Source: Microvirga terrestris
Lineage (GTDB): Bacteria > Pseudomonadota > Alphaproteobacteria > Rhizobiales > Beijerinckiaceae
DNA: 64,000 bases
Assembly: GCF_015694425.1 (NCBI RefSeq)
Contig: NZ_JADQDN010000010.1
Span: forward strand, 1 to 64,000
Direction of reading: 5' to 3'
Made by a program: the position numbers and the translations under genes. Positions 35,530-43,192 of the stretch are shown one piece after another. Position 1 is the stretch's first letter; each line of letters starts with the position of its first letter. The notes under the pieces were generated by a model. It ran no database searches. It had not been told where the DNA came from and saw only the letters and a list, made by a program, of their open reading frames with translations.

Positions 35530-36141
35530 TCAGAGATCCTGCCCGTCAACCTCGGGAGCCAGCCGCGTCACGATGGTTTTGACGTCATCCATCTGCGGAT
35601 TGATCTCCAGCACCTTCCGGTAGGCTTGCAAAGCCCGCGCCTTGTCGTCGGAGGCCATCAGGATATGGCCCAGGCCCGTCCAGGCATTGAAGTGGCGGGG
35701 CTCGATCTTCAGCGCCCGATGAAGGTCAGCCATGGCCCCCACCGGATCGTCGAGCTGGTAGAACACGGTGGCGCGCTTGTACCAGGCTTCCGCCCAGTTG
35801 GGCTGGAGCGCCAGCACCCGGTCGATCAATTCGATGGAAAGCGGAAAATCCTTCTTCCCGAACGCTTCGGCGGCCCGGCTCAGCAGGAGATCGGCGGTGT
35901 CGGAGCCGGAGCGGGAAAAACGCCGCTCGATCAGGGATGCGATGCCTTGGGCTTCCCGCTCGCTATGGGCCTTGCCGAGTCGCTCGAACAATTCGTCCAG
36001 GCTGGACGCCCGCGGAGGGGTGGGCTTGGCTGGCTGAGTTTGATCCTTCGGGGCGTCCTTCGGACGTGCAGGCTCCTGCGCACCGACGGGGTGGGACACG
36101 AGGCTCAGGGAGAGGATCAGGGCAGACGCGAAAAAGCGCAT
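35530..36141 (-). CDS. Exported tetratricopeptide-repeat protein
   Basis: A 203-residue protein with an N-terminal signal peptide (ASALILSLSLVSHPVGAQ), a Pro/Lys-rich linker and about three TPR units in residues 75-190 (for example QPNWAEAWYKRATVFYQLDD and EPRHFNAWTGLGHILMASDD). It is likely periplasmic and scaffold-like; no partner can be named. It is probably co-transcribed with the hydrolase gene 14 bases downstream. Confidence 0.82.
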   Translation of the reverse strand: MRFFASALILSLSLVSHPVGAQEPARPKDAPKDQTQPAKPTPPRASSLDELFERLGKAHSEREAQGIASLIERRFSRSGSDTADLLLSRAAEAFGKKDFPLSIELIDRVLALQPNWAEAWYKRATVFYQLDDPVGAMADLHRALKIEPRHFNAWTGLGHILMASDDKARALQAYRKVLEINPQMDDVKTIVTRLAPEVDGQDL

Positions 36142-36213
36142 GCCGGGAGTTTAGGGTCCCGGCATGCGCGGTCAATTCAGATTCTCGTGTGCGGCATCGC
36201 CGCACCCGCTAGC

Positions 36214-36339
36214 TTAGCCCTGACGAGCCTTGTAGCGCTTCTGGGTCTTGTTGATGATGTAGACCCGGCCCTTGCGACGAACCAGCTGGTTGTCGCGGTG
36301 ACGGCCGCGGATCGACTTCAACGAGTTACGGATCTTCAT
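36214..36339 (-). CDS. rpmJ: 50S ribosomal protein L36
   Basis: A 41-residue protein read by hand: [18 protein letters not shown], then [20 protein letters not shown]. It is the long L36 form without the zinc-binding cysteines, as is usual in alphaproteobacteria. The ATG at 36339 follows GGAGACCGG. It stands alone, away from the ribosomal protein operons, 46 bases downstream of tRNA-Val on the same strand. Confidence 0.93.
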   Translation of the reverse strand: MKIRNSLKSIRGRHRDNQLVRRKGRVYIINKTQKRYKARQG

Positions 36340-36384
36340 ATCCGGTCTCCTGCGGCCCCTCGGGAAGGCCGGAAAAAAGAAAAA

Positions 36385-36459
36385 TGGTGGGCGCGGCTGG
36401 GATCGAACCAGCGACCCCTACGATGTCAACGTAGTGCTCTCCCGCTGAGCTACGCGCCC
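36385..36459 (-). tRNA. tRNA-Val (anticodon GAC)
   Basis: The minus strand folds as a full cloverleaf: acceptor GGGCGCG / CGCGCCC, D arm GCTC / GAGC, anticodon stem CTACG / CGTAG with loop TTGACAT (anticodon GAC) and T arm GCTGG-TTCGATC-CCAGC. The discriminator is A and CCA is encoded. Length is 75 bases including CCA. Confidence 0.97.
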
Positions 36460-36548
36460 GGGAAACGGTGATTTTGAGGCCCCGTCTCGGCTGTGGGGGC
36501 GATATACCCACAAGCGGGCGCGGGCGCAAGCCTGATGGCAGGCCTTTT

Positions 36549-36905
36549 TTAGGCCGCCATCATTTTATCGACTTCGGTCACCAGGTCGCGCAGATGGAAC
36601 GGCTTCGACAGCACCTTCGCATCGCGAGGAGCCTGGGAATCCGGGTTGAGCGCGACGGCGGCGAAGCCCGTGATGAACATCACCTTGATGTCCGGATCGA
36701 GCTCAGTGGCCTTGCGGGCCAGCTCGATGCCGTCCATCTCGGGCATGACGATGTCCGTCAGCAGCAGTTCGAACGGTTCCTCCCGCAGCCTGTTGTAAGC
36801 GGAAAGGCCGTTGTCGAACGAGGCCACGTCGTAGCCTGCGTTCTCCAGCGCCTTCACGAGGAAGCGGCGCATGTCGTTGTCGTCTTCGGCGAGAAGGATC
36901 TTCAT
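36549..36905 (-). CDS. cpdR: CpdR-like single-domain response regulator
   Basis: A 118-residue receiver domain without an output domain. KILLAEDDNDMRRFLVKALE, the phospho-acceptor Asp in LLLTDIVMPEMDGIEL, FITGFAAVAL and the switch lysine in VLSKPFHLRDLV match the conserved CpdR sequence of Hyphomicrobiales closely. Unphosphorylated CpdR primes ClpXP for degradation of substrates including, with RcdA, CtrA. The start is taken at ATG 36905, where the receiver fold begins; an ATG at 36926 would add seven residues. It is divergent from an amidohydrolase gene with 178 bases between. Confidence 0.88.
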   Translation of the reverse strand: MKILLAEDDNDMRRFLVKALENAGYDVASFDNGLSAYNRLREEPFELLLTDIVMPEMDGIELARKATELDPDIKVMFITGFAAVALNPDSQAPRDAKVLSKPFHLRDLVTEVDKMMAA

Positions 36906-37083
36906 CGGCTGCCAGCCCCGAATCATGGCGAATGGGTTCAGTCCTTCATGCCGGACTGAGAGTAAACAAGCCGTGAAAGAAGGACGCGGTCCTGATACGA
37001 TATTGTCATGGACAGGCGACGGTGCTGCCTTACACTAGCCTGAAGACCGGCTTTTCCTCCACCATAGTCAAGTTCATTTCCTG

Positions 37084-37974
37084 ATGCGGCCAGCCATTGT
37101 CGATGAGTTCGATCCTCCCTTCACCGTCACTGAACCTGCCATGCAGACGGTTCCTTTCGTGTTCAACGTTCCGCATGCAGGTGCGATCTACCCGGCCTCC
37201 TTCCTGACCGCATCCCGGCTCGATGCCATTGCGTTGAGACGCTCGGAGGATGCCTTCGTCGATGAGCTGTTCACCTCGGTGATGGAGCTCGGCGCTCCCC
37301 TGATGACGGCGCATTTTCCACGGGCTTTTCTCGACCTGAACCGGGAGCCCTACGAACTCGATTCCCGCATGTTCGACGGGCGTCTGCCGTCCTTTGCCAA
37401 CACCCGCTCCATGCGGGTGGCAGGGGGCCTGGGCACGATCCCGCGCATCGTGGCCGACGGCCAGGAAATCTACCGTACGCGTATACCGGTGGACGAAGCC
37501 CTTCACCGGATCGAATGGCTCTACAAGCCTTATCACCGCACCCTGCGGCATCTGGTGCGCCGTACGTCGCAGCTCTTCGGCCATGCGATCCTCATCGATT
37601 GCCATTCCATGCCCTCCTCCAGCGTCAGCCGCGAGGAGGGGGTCAAGGCCGATATCGTGCTGGGGGACCGCTACGGGACGAGCTGCGCCACCCTCCTGAT
37701 CGATCTCGTGGAAGCGGCTCTCCGGGGGCGCGGCTATGCGGTCGTGCGCAACAAGCCCTATGCGGGCGGCTTCATCACCGAGCACTACGGCGAGCCGGCC
37801 CTCGGACGGCATGCCCTGCAGATCGAGATCAATCGCGCGCTCTATATGGACGAGCGCAGCATGGGGAAGAAAACAGCCTTCCCGGTGCTGGCCGATGATC
37901 TGACGCAAGCCTTCGCCCAAGTCATTGCAGATATCGAGGGTGAACTGACAACACGGCCTATCGCGGCGGAGTGA
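37084..37974 (+). CDS. N-formylglutamate amidohydrolase family protein, copy 2
   Basis: A 296-residue protein related to HutG-type N-formylglutamate amidohydrolases. FVFNVPHAGAIYP, RRSEDAFVDELF, FPRAFLDLNREPYELD, ILIDCHSMPSSS and YAGGFITEHYG are the conserved, likely metal-binding and catalytic segments. It is more typical of the family than the protein at 30549-31388, with which it shares only these motifs. No histidine-degradation genes are adjacent. It is divergent from cpdR. Confidence 0.87.
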   Translation: MRPAIVDEFDPPFTVTEPAMQTVPFVFNVPHAGAIYPASFLTASRLDAIALRRSEDAFVDELFTSVMELGAPLMTAHFPRAFLDLNREPYELDSRMFDGRLPSFANTRSMRVAGGLGTIPRIVADGQEIYRTRIPVDEALHRIEWLYKPYHRTLRHLVRRTSQLFGHAILIDCHSMPSSSVSREEGVKADIVLGDRYGTSCATLLIDLVEAALRGRGYAVVRNKPYAGGFITEHYGEPALGRHALQIEINRALYMDERSMGKKTAFPVLADDLTQAFAQVIADIEGELTTRPIAAE

Positions 37975-38004
37975 GCCTCAACGCCTAGCGGTCATACAGG
38001 CAAA

Positions 38005-38030
38005 GAAAAAGGCCACTGTTGCCAGCGGCC
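38005..38030 (-). terminator. Probable terminator of the MFS gene
   Basis: Read on the minus strand, GGCCGCTG GCAA CAGTGGCC pairs with one mismatch and is followed by TTTTTCTTTG. It lies about 115 bases after the transporter stop codon. Confidence 0.6.
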
Positions 38031-38146
38031 CGAAGTTTAGGGAGGAAACGCCCAAGAAGGGCATGCGATAAGGCGACGCCATCGCCATATCGCACTGCAA
38101 TAATTACGCCGCACCGCACAAATTGCAACTAAAATTTCGCGCTCAG

Positions 38147-39406
38147 TTATGACTTTGTTGCATATCTGCTCGGATGAGGATCGATGGCTCTGACATAGAA
38201 GATCAGGCTGAGCAGAAGGGCTGTCGCTAAAGCGCCGAAGACGAGGCGGTAACCCTCAGGCCGATAAAGGCCCTGCTCCGAGCGCCCCACCAGATCAATA
38301 AGCATGCCGGTCACACTCTGGGACAGAAAGGCGCCACCCATCGTACCGATGTTCATCAGGGTAATGCCCCGCCCCGTCAGGGCAGACGGGAACAGCGACT
38401 TGCCGTGGCTGGTGAGAATGGGCGTATAGGCGACGAAGAGGCCGAACGGCACGAACCAGAGCGTGGCCCAGGGCTGAGGCAGGGGTACGAACGCCACTAC
38501 GGCGAGGAGCAGCACCGTCATCGTGCCACCGATGAAAACCGGCTTCTTGTAGCTGCCCCAGAAGCGGTCCATCGCTCCCCATGCCAGCATGCCGCAGATC
38601 TGCGCCGAGGCGCCCAGGAGCAGGACATTGCCCCTGGCGGTGAGATCCGCCCCGTGTACATCCGAGAGCCACGGCCCAGCCCAGAGCCCAATGACGGAGG
38701 CGAAACAGCCGTATGTGGCCAAGTGCATGAAGAAGACGGGCCAGAAGGAAGGTACCTTCAGGGCAGCCGTCACGCCCCGGAAGGCAGCGCCCCAGGTTTC
38801 CTTTGGCTTGCCTGATCCTGCGTCCCGCGGCACAAGAAAAACGATGACCAGGGCAATAGCTACCGTCAGGACGGCGACGGCCAGGAACGAGGCCCGCCAG
38901 CCGAAAGCCGCTGCCGAGGCGGCCAGGGGCGCCGTGGCCGCCAGGGTGCCCGTATTGGCTAAGCCCATCTGCAGGCTGGTGAGCCCGGCAAAGCGCTCCG
39001 GCGGAAAGCGTCGCGCATAGATCACGAGCGGGGCCATGAAGAAGGTCGAGCAGCCAAGCCCCATCAGCACCCGGGCAGCGATGAGAAGAGAGGCCGACGG
39101 GGCGAGTGCAAAGAGGACAGTACCGAGAGCGGTCAGCACGGCCGTCGCCAGCATGGTGCGCTTCGGGCCATAGCGGTCGATCAGGATGCCGATCGGGATC
39201 TGGACGGCCGCGAAGGAGAAGAAGAAGGCGCTGGAGAGGAGCCCCGTCTGGGTGGCCGAGAGATCAAGCTCCCGGGCCAAGTCGTTGGCGATGACCCCGA
39301 TGGAGTTGCGCAGGAATTGGCTGACCGCATAGATCGAGACCAGCGCGGCAATCAGGAACAGGGCCGTTTCCGAGCGGGTCGGGCCGGGCTTGGGCGCAAA
39401 ATCCAT
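38147..39406 (-). CDS. Major facilitator superfamily transporter
   Basis: A 419-residue inner-membrane transporter with about twelve hydrophobic helices. The loop 2-3 signature GILIDRYGPKRTML is clear, and a related element occurs in the second half. FMAPLVIYARRFPPERFAGLT and SHGKSLFPSALTGRGITLMN resemble organic-anion or sugar-type MFS importers. The substrate is unknown. It is divergent from hisN with 115 bases between the starts. Confidence 0.88.
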   Translation of the reverse strand: MDFAPKPGPTRSETALFLIAALVSIYAVSQFLRNSIGVIANDLARELDLSATQTGLLSSAFFFSFAAVQIPIGILIDRYGPKRTMLATAVLTALGTVLFALAPSASLLIAARVLMGLGCSTFFMAPLVIYARRFPPERFAGLTSLQMGLANTGTLAATAPLAASAAAFGWRASFLAVAVLTVAIALVIVFLVPRDAGSGKPKETWGAAFRGVTAALKVPSFWPVFFMHLATYGCFASVIGLWAGPWLSDVHGADLTARGNVLLLGASAQICGMLAWGAMDRFWGSYKKPVFIGGTMTVLLLAVVAFVPLPQPWATLWFVPFGLFVAYTPILTSHGKSLFPSALTGRGITLMNIGTMGGAFLSQSVTGMLIDLVGRSEQGLYRPEGYRLVFGALATALLLSLIFYVRAIDPHPSRYATKS

Positions 39407-39521
39407 GCGTTCACGATCCTTATTCGCCGCTGCTCTCTTGCCGCGCGACAGGCGCTTGATAAAAGCTCAGCGCAAGCGAGCCAAGGCAGCTCGCCTTATT
39501 CTTTCAGGGGATTGGGACGCT

Positions 39522-40304
39522 ATGGCCCTCATCGACTTCACGCATTTCGTCAACGATCTCGCGACCCAGTCCGGCCAAGCGATCCTCCCCTTCTTCCGCA
39601 CCGCCATCGCGACAGAAGACAAATCCCGCGGCGGCGCCTTCGATCCGGTCACGGAAGCCGACCGGGCGGGTGAGGCGACCATGCGCCACCTCATCAAGCG
39701 CAGCTTTCCCACGCACGGCATCATCGGCGAGGAATTCGGCGCCGAGCAGCCGGAGGCCGATTATGTCTGGGTGCTCGATCCCATCGACGGCACCCGAGCC
39801 TTCATCGCCGGCCTTCCCACCTGGGGCACGCTGATCGGCCTGACCCACAAGAAGCAGCCTGTCTTCGGCATGATGCATCAGCCCTTCACGGGCGAGCGCT
39901 TCTTCGGCGACACCGGCAGCGCCACCTATCTCGGCCCCGGCGGCGAGCGCAAGCTCAAGGTCCGGCGCTGCGCCTCGCTCAAGGATGCGGTGATTTCCAC
40001 CACGAGCCCGCGCCTGTTCGCCGGTGACGAGCTGCGGGCCTATGACCGGGTGGAGAGCGTGGCCCGCCTCGCCCGCTACGGCTGCGATTGCTACGCCTAT
40101 TGCATGCTGGCGGCCGGCCATATCGACCTCGTGGTCGAGTCGGGCCTAAAGCCTTACGACATCGCGGCTCTGATCCCGATCATCGAGGGCGCCGGCGGCA
40201 TCGTCACCGCCTGGGACGGCGGCTCCGCCGCCGAGGGCGGACGCATCGTCGCTGCGGGCGACCGCCGGGTCCACGCCGCGGCCATCGAGCTGCTCAGCCG
40301 ATAA
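39522..40304 (+). CDS. hisN: Histidinol-phosphatase, inositol-monophosphatase type
   Basis: A 260-residue phosphatase of the inositol monophosphatase fold. Metal ligands lie in DPVTEADRAGE, GEEFG and the signature WVLDPIDGTRAFIAGLPTWGT, with the last Asp in LKPYDIAALIPIIEGAGG. In alphaproteobacteria this subgroup performs the histidinol-phosphate step of histidine synthesis; another small phosphate ester is possible. The start is set at ATG 39522 with GGGA upstream. Its last 159 bases are overlapped antisense by the open frame of a convergent hydrolase. Confidence 0.85.
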   Translation: MALIDFTHFVNDLATQSGQAILPFFRTAIATEDKSRGGAFDPVTEADRAGEATMRHLIKRSFPTHGIIGEEFGAEQPEADYVWVLDPIDGTRAFIAGLPTWGTLIGLTHKKQPVFGMMHQPFTGERFFGDTGSATYLGPGGERKLKVRRCASLKDAVISTTSPRLFAGDELRAYDRVESVARLARYGCDCYAYCMLAAGHIDLVVESGLKPYDIAALIPIIEGAGGIVTAWDGGSAAEGGRIVAAGDRRVHAAAIELLSR

Positions 40305-41339
40305 GCCCACCTCGGCCAGATCGCGCTTTCCGGGGACTACGGGATCGGGCGTGCCCGGGACGAAGGCATCGAAAGCGGCCCAGAACTGCTCCCGGATGAC
40401 GTCCCGCTCCATGAGGATCTCATGCCGGGCGCCCGGGATGACGATCACACGGCCTGCCTTGAGCCGCGACGCGAAGCGCTCCGTGGCCGGCGTTGCGCAG
40501 ACCGGATCCGCGCCGGCCGCCACGATCAGCGTGGGCAGGCGGATCTTGATGGCATAGCGCGGATCGGCGAAGCGCTTCATGAACCGGAGCGCACCATCGA
40601 TCCATGAGACGGTCGGCGCCCCGATAGCCCCAGGCCCGATGGCATGGGCGGCCTCGGCGTTGCGGCCATAGCGCACGGGATCGCCCGTGAGGCGATTGCC
40701 CTTGAACGGCATGGTAGAGATGGAGGTCTCACCCCCGCCGGGCACGAACATCTTGCCCATGCCAAAGAGCTTGAGGAATCGCGCGAAGAAGGCCGAGATC
40801 CTGGTACGCTTGATGATGCACAAAGCGATCATCGGCGTGGTGGTCACGAGGCGGCGGAAGGGGATCCAGGTCTCGTAGGCCGCGTTCAGGGCAATGGCTC
40901 CGCCCATGGAATGGGCGAGGCCGAAATGCGGCTCCGGCATATGCGGCACGAGAATCTGGTCGCGGATCGCCTCAAGGTCGTGACGGTAGTCGGAGAAGCG
41001 ACGGACATGGCCCTTGCGCGGGTTGCTCACCTGCCGGCCCGAGAGCCCCTGGCCCCTCCAGTCGAAGGTGACGACGGCAAAGCCGCGGTCAAGGAGTTCG
41101 CCCACTACCTCGAAGTACTTCTCAATGAACTCCGCTCTGCCCTGCAGGACACAGACCGTGCCCTGCGGCTCCTCGGTCTCCGGCATCCAAGTGGCGGCCC
41201 GCAGGGCAATGCCGTCTCGGGTGGTCACGCTGACCAGCTTCGGCTCGCCGGGGACGGGATTGTTGGGGGTGGTGATGAATTCCACAGTGAGGTCCAACTC
41301 GGGGTTCCAACTCGAAGACGTGACCTCTTTATAGGGCAT
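40146..41339 (-). CDS. Alpha/beta-hydrolase (lysophospholipase-like) with antisense-overlapping C-terminus
   Basis: A lysophospholipase-type hydrolase with LQGRAEFIEKYFEVVGEL, DWRGQGLSG, nucleophile LAHSMGG (Ser), acid AGADPVC and PGARHEILME (His). The family domain ends near AFDAFVPGTPDP, at about base 40340. No stop codon follows, and the frame continues through hisN antisense to 40146, adding a Gly/Asp/Arg-rich tail that overlaps hisN by 159 bases. The start is uncertain: ATG 41339 is used here; GTG 41285 begins closer to the conserved FITTPNNPVPG, and the frame is open to 41465. Confidence 0.75.
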   Translation of the reverse strand: MPYKEVTSSSWNPELDLTVEFITTPNNPVPGEPKLVSVTTRDGIALRAATWMPETEEPQGTVCVLQGRAEFIEKYFEVVGELLDRGFAVVTFDWRGQGLSGRQVSNPRKGHVRRFSDYRHDLEAIRDQILVPHMPEPHFGLAHSMGGAIALNAAYETWIPFRRLVTTTPMIALCIIKRTRISAFFARFLKLFGMGKMFVPGGGETSISTMPFKGNRLTGDPVRYGRNAEAAHAIGPGAIGAPTVSWIDGALRFMKRFADPRYAIKIRLPTLIVAAGADPVCATPATERFASRLKAGRVIVIPGARHEILMERDVIREQFWAAFDAFVPGTPDPVVPGKRDLAEVGLSAEQLDGRGVDPAVARSDDASALGGGAAVPGGDDAAGALDDRDQSRDVVRL

Positions 41340-41361
41340 CCTGGGCTTAGAAAACGACCCT

Positions 41362-41390
41362 CTTGAAAGCAATCTTATCCGCTCCCACAT
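41362..41390 (+). promoter_or_regulatory. Putative heat-shock sigma (RpoH) promoter of the small heat-shock gene
   Basis: CTTGAAA (41362-41368) and CCCACAT (41384-41390), 15 bases apart, resemble the -35 and -10 elements of sigma-32 promoters (CTTGAAA and CCCCATnT). Transcription would start near 41397, giving a leader of about 93 bases that contains the thermometer fold. Confidence 0.55.
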
Positions 41391-41396
41391 CGAGGA

Positions 41397-41489
41397 TGTG
41401 CCGGCCCTGATGGCGGCACGACAACCCGGATCCAGCCTATGAAGGTGGATCTTCCCTGACTGCATGTCGCTTCAAGCGGAGGATATGCC
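41397..41489 (+). ncRNA. ROSE-type RNA thermometer in the small heat-shock gene leader
   Basis: Three successive stems are seen. Stem 1 is GTGCCG / CGGCAC (41398-41419). Stem 2 is GATCCA-g-CC / GG-TGGATC (41429-41451), with one bulged G. Stem 3 pairs GCATGTC(G)CT (41462-41471) with AGGATATGC (41480-41488), closing an eight-base loop. Stem 3 hides the ribosome site AGGA and leaves one unpaired G. The UYGCU motif with a bulged G opposite AGGA, directly before a small heat-shock gene, is the defining element of rhizobial ROSE thermometers, which melt on heating and free the ribosome site. The boundaries are inferred from the promoter match. Confidence 0.78.
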
Positions 41490-41948
41490 ATGCGACAGTT
41501 TGATCTTGCTCCCCTATACCGCAACACGGTCGGCTTCGACCGTTTGTTCTCGATGCTCGACCAGATGGTCGGCGTCGATGCGGCCCCGAGCTACCCGCCC
41601 TATAACATCGAGCGCACCGGCGAGAATGCCTATCGCATTTCGATTGCGGTGGCTGGCTTCACCGATCGCGACCTGACGGTCGAGGTGAAGGAGAACACCC
41701 TCTCCGTGCGCGGTGAGCGCAAGCCCTCGGAAGAGCGCAAAGTCGATGTTCTCCACCAGGGCATCGCTGCCCGCAGTTTCGACCGGCGTTTCCAGCTGGC
41801 CGATGGCGTGCAGGTGGTTGGCGCAGCCCTCGAGAACGGCCTGCTTCACCTTGATCTCGTGCGCGAGACGCCGGAGGCCAAGAAGCCGAAGCTCATCCCG
41901 ATTTCCACGAATGCCGCCCAGACCATCGAGGCGCAGAAGGCTGCCTAA
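41490..41948 (+). CDS. Small heat-shock protein (Hsp20/IbpA family)
   Basis: A 152-residue chaperone that holds unfolding proteins. The N-terminal RNTVGFDRLFSMLDQM and the alpha-crystallin domain (about 40-130) with YRISIAVAGFTDRDLTVEVK and NTLSVRGER, then the strand GLLHLDLVRE, are typical of IbpA-like class A proteins. A C-terminal KLIPI supplies the I-x-I-type anchoring motif. GGAGGA before the ATG is sequestered in the leader hairpin, so translation is probably temperature-controlled. A strong terminator follows. Confidence 0.94.
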   Translation: MRQFDLAPLYRNTVGFDRLFSMLDQMVGVDAAPSYPPYNIERTGENAYRISIAVAGFTDRDLTVEVKENTLSVRGERKPSEERKVDVLHQGIAARSFDRRFQLADGVQVVGAALENGLLHLDLVRETPEAKKPKLIPISTNAAQTIEAQKAA

Positions 41949-41973
41949 TCGTCTGACCTATGGCTGAAACGAA

Positions 41974-42006
41974 GAGCGCCCCGGTTCATGCCGGGGCGCT
42001 TTTTAT
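41974..42006 (+). terminator. Terminator of the small heat-shock gene
   Basis: AGCGCCCCGG TTCATG(C) CCGGGGCGCT forms a near-perfect ten-base-pair stem followed by TTTTATTATT. Confidence 0.9.
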
Positions 42007-42115
42007 TATTAGTCCTGGTCCTTGGGAAATTCCCGCTGGGGCTGGAGGGCTGCCCCGTCGGTCAAGGGTCTCCTGAGACGACCATTCGCGCGGGAATGCG
42101 GCAGGGTTAGGGCAA

Positions 42116-43192
42116 TCACTCCGCGGCCTGGCGCTCTACTCCGGAAGTGGCGATCTCCAGAAGCCTGCGCACATCCTCCTCCTGTGTGGCCCAGGAGGCA
42201 ACGAGGCGGATCAAAGCTTCGTCTTCTGCGATCTGCTCGCCTTCCGGCAGGCTCAGCTCCGTCCAGGAATTGTAGAGGACGCCGGCAGCCTTGAGCCTCT
42301 GGTTCAAGGCTTGCGGAAGGATCGGGAACACCTCGTTGGCCTCGGTCGGCCAGGCGAGACGCACGCCCGGCAGTTGCAGAAGTCCCTCCGACAGAAGCTT
42401 GGCCATTCGGTTGGCGTGGCGGGCATTGGCGAGCCAGTGATCGTCCGCGAAGTAGCCCTCGAACTGCGCCGCGATGAGACGCCCCTTGGAGATGATCTGG
42501 CCTGCGCGCTTGGAGCGATAATCCAGCGCCTCCGACAACTCGGGCTTGAACACCACGATGGCCTCGGCCATGAGCCCGCCGTTCTTGGTGGCGCCGAATG
42601 ACAGGATGTCGACACCCTGCTTCCACGTCATCTCGGCCGGGGTGCAGCCAAGGGCCACGAGAGCATTGGCGAAACGTGCGCCATCCATGTGGAAGAACAT
42701 GCTGTGCTCGCGGCAGACCTGTCCCAGGGCGGCCAACTCATCGGGGCTGTAGACGAGCCCACCTTCGCTCACCTGCGAGATCGAGAGCGCCTTCGGGGGC
42801 ATCTGCTTCACCGCCTTGGGCAAGCTGCTCAGATAGGCGGCAACTTCATCCGCCTTCAGCTTGGCGCCGACGCCTGGCAGACCGACGAGCTTGGCCCCGT
42901 GCATGAAGAATTCCGGCGCCCCGCATTCATCGTCAATGATGTGCGCCTCCCGATGGCAAACGCAGAGGCCATAAGGTGGCACGGCAGACGAGAGGGCAAG
43001 CGCATTGGCGGCAGTGCCGGTTGCGGCGAAGAACACGGAGACCTCGCGCTCGAAGAGTTCGCTGAAGCGCGCCCTCACCCGCTTTGAGATCTCGTCGTTC
43101 CCATAGGCCGCCATGGCTCCGGCATTGGCCTCCACAATGGCCTGGAGAACGGGAGCGCTGGCGCCCACGATGTTGTCGCTCGCAAAGTTCAT
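42116..43192 (-). CDS. ltaE: Low-specificity L-threonine aldolase (beta-eliminating lyase family)
   Basis: A 358-residue pyridoxal-phosphate enzyme that splits threonine to glycine and acetaldehyde. NFASDNIVGASAPVLQAI and AAYGNDEISKRVRARF open the fold. FFHMDGARFANAL holds the cofactor-contacting Asp, and ILSFGATKNGGLMAEA carries the Schiff-base lysine. Stereospecificity cannot be read from sequence. It is divergent from gltB across a 612-base intergenic region. Confidence 0.9.
   Translation of the reverse strand: MNFASDNIVGASAPVLQAIVEANAGAMAAYGNDEISKRVRARFSELFEREVSVFFAATGTAANALALSSAVPPYGLCVCHREAHIIDDECGAPEFFMHGAKLVGLPGVGAKLKADEVAAYLSSLPKAVKQMPPKALSISQVSEGGLVYSPDELAALGQVCREHSMFFHMDGARFANALVALGCTPAEMTWKQGVDILSFGATKNGGLMAEAIVVFKPELSEALDYRSKRAGQIISKGRLIAAQFEGYFADDHWLANARHANRMAKLLSEGLLQLPGVRLAWPTEANEVFPILPQALNQRLKAAGVLYNSWTELSLPEGEQIAEDEALIRLVASWATQEEDVRRLLEIATSGVERQAAE

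Noticed and set aside
42009..42626. A minus-strand frame at the 3' end of ltaE suggesting a second gene or frameshift
   Set aside because: The threonine aldolase frame is complete from 43192 to 42116 with the PLP lysine; the other frame is its shadow.
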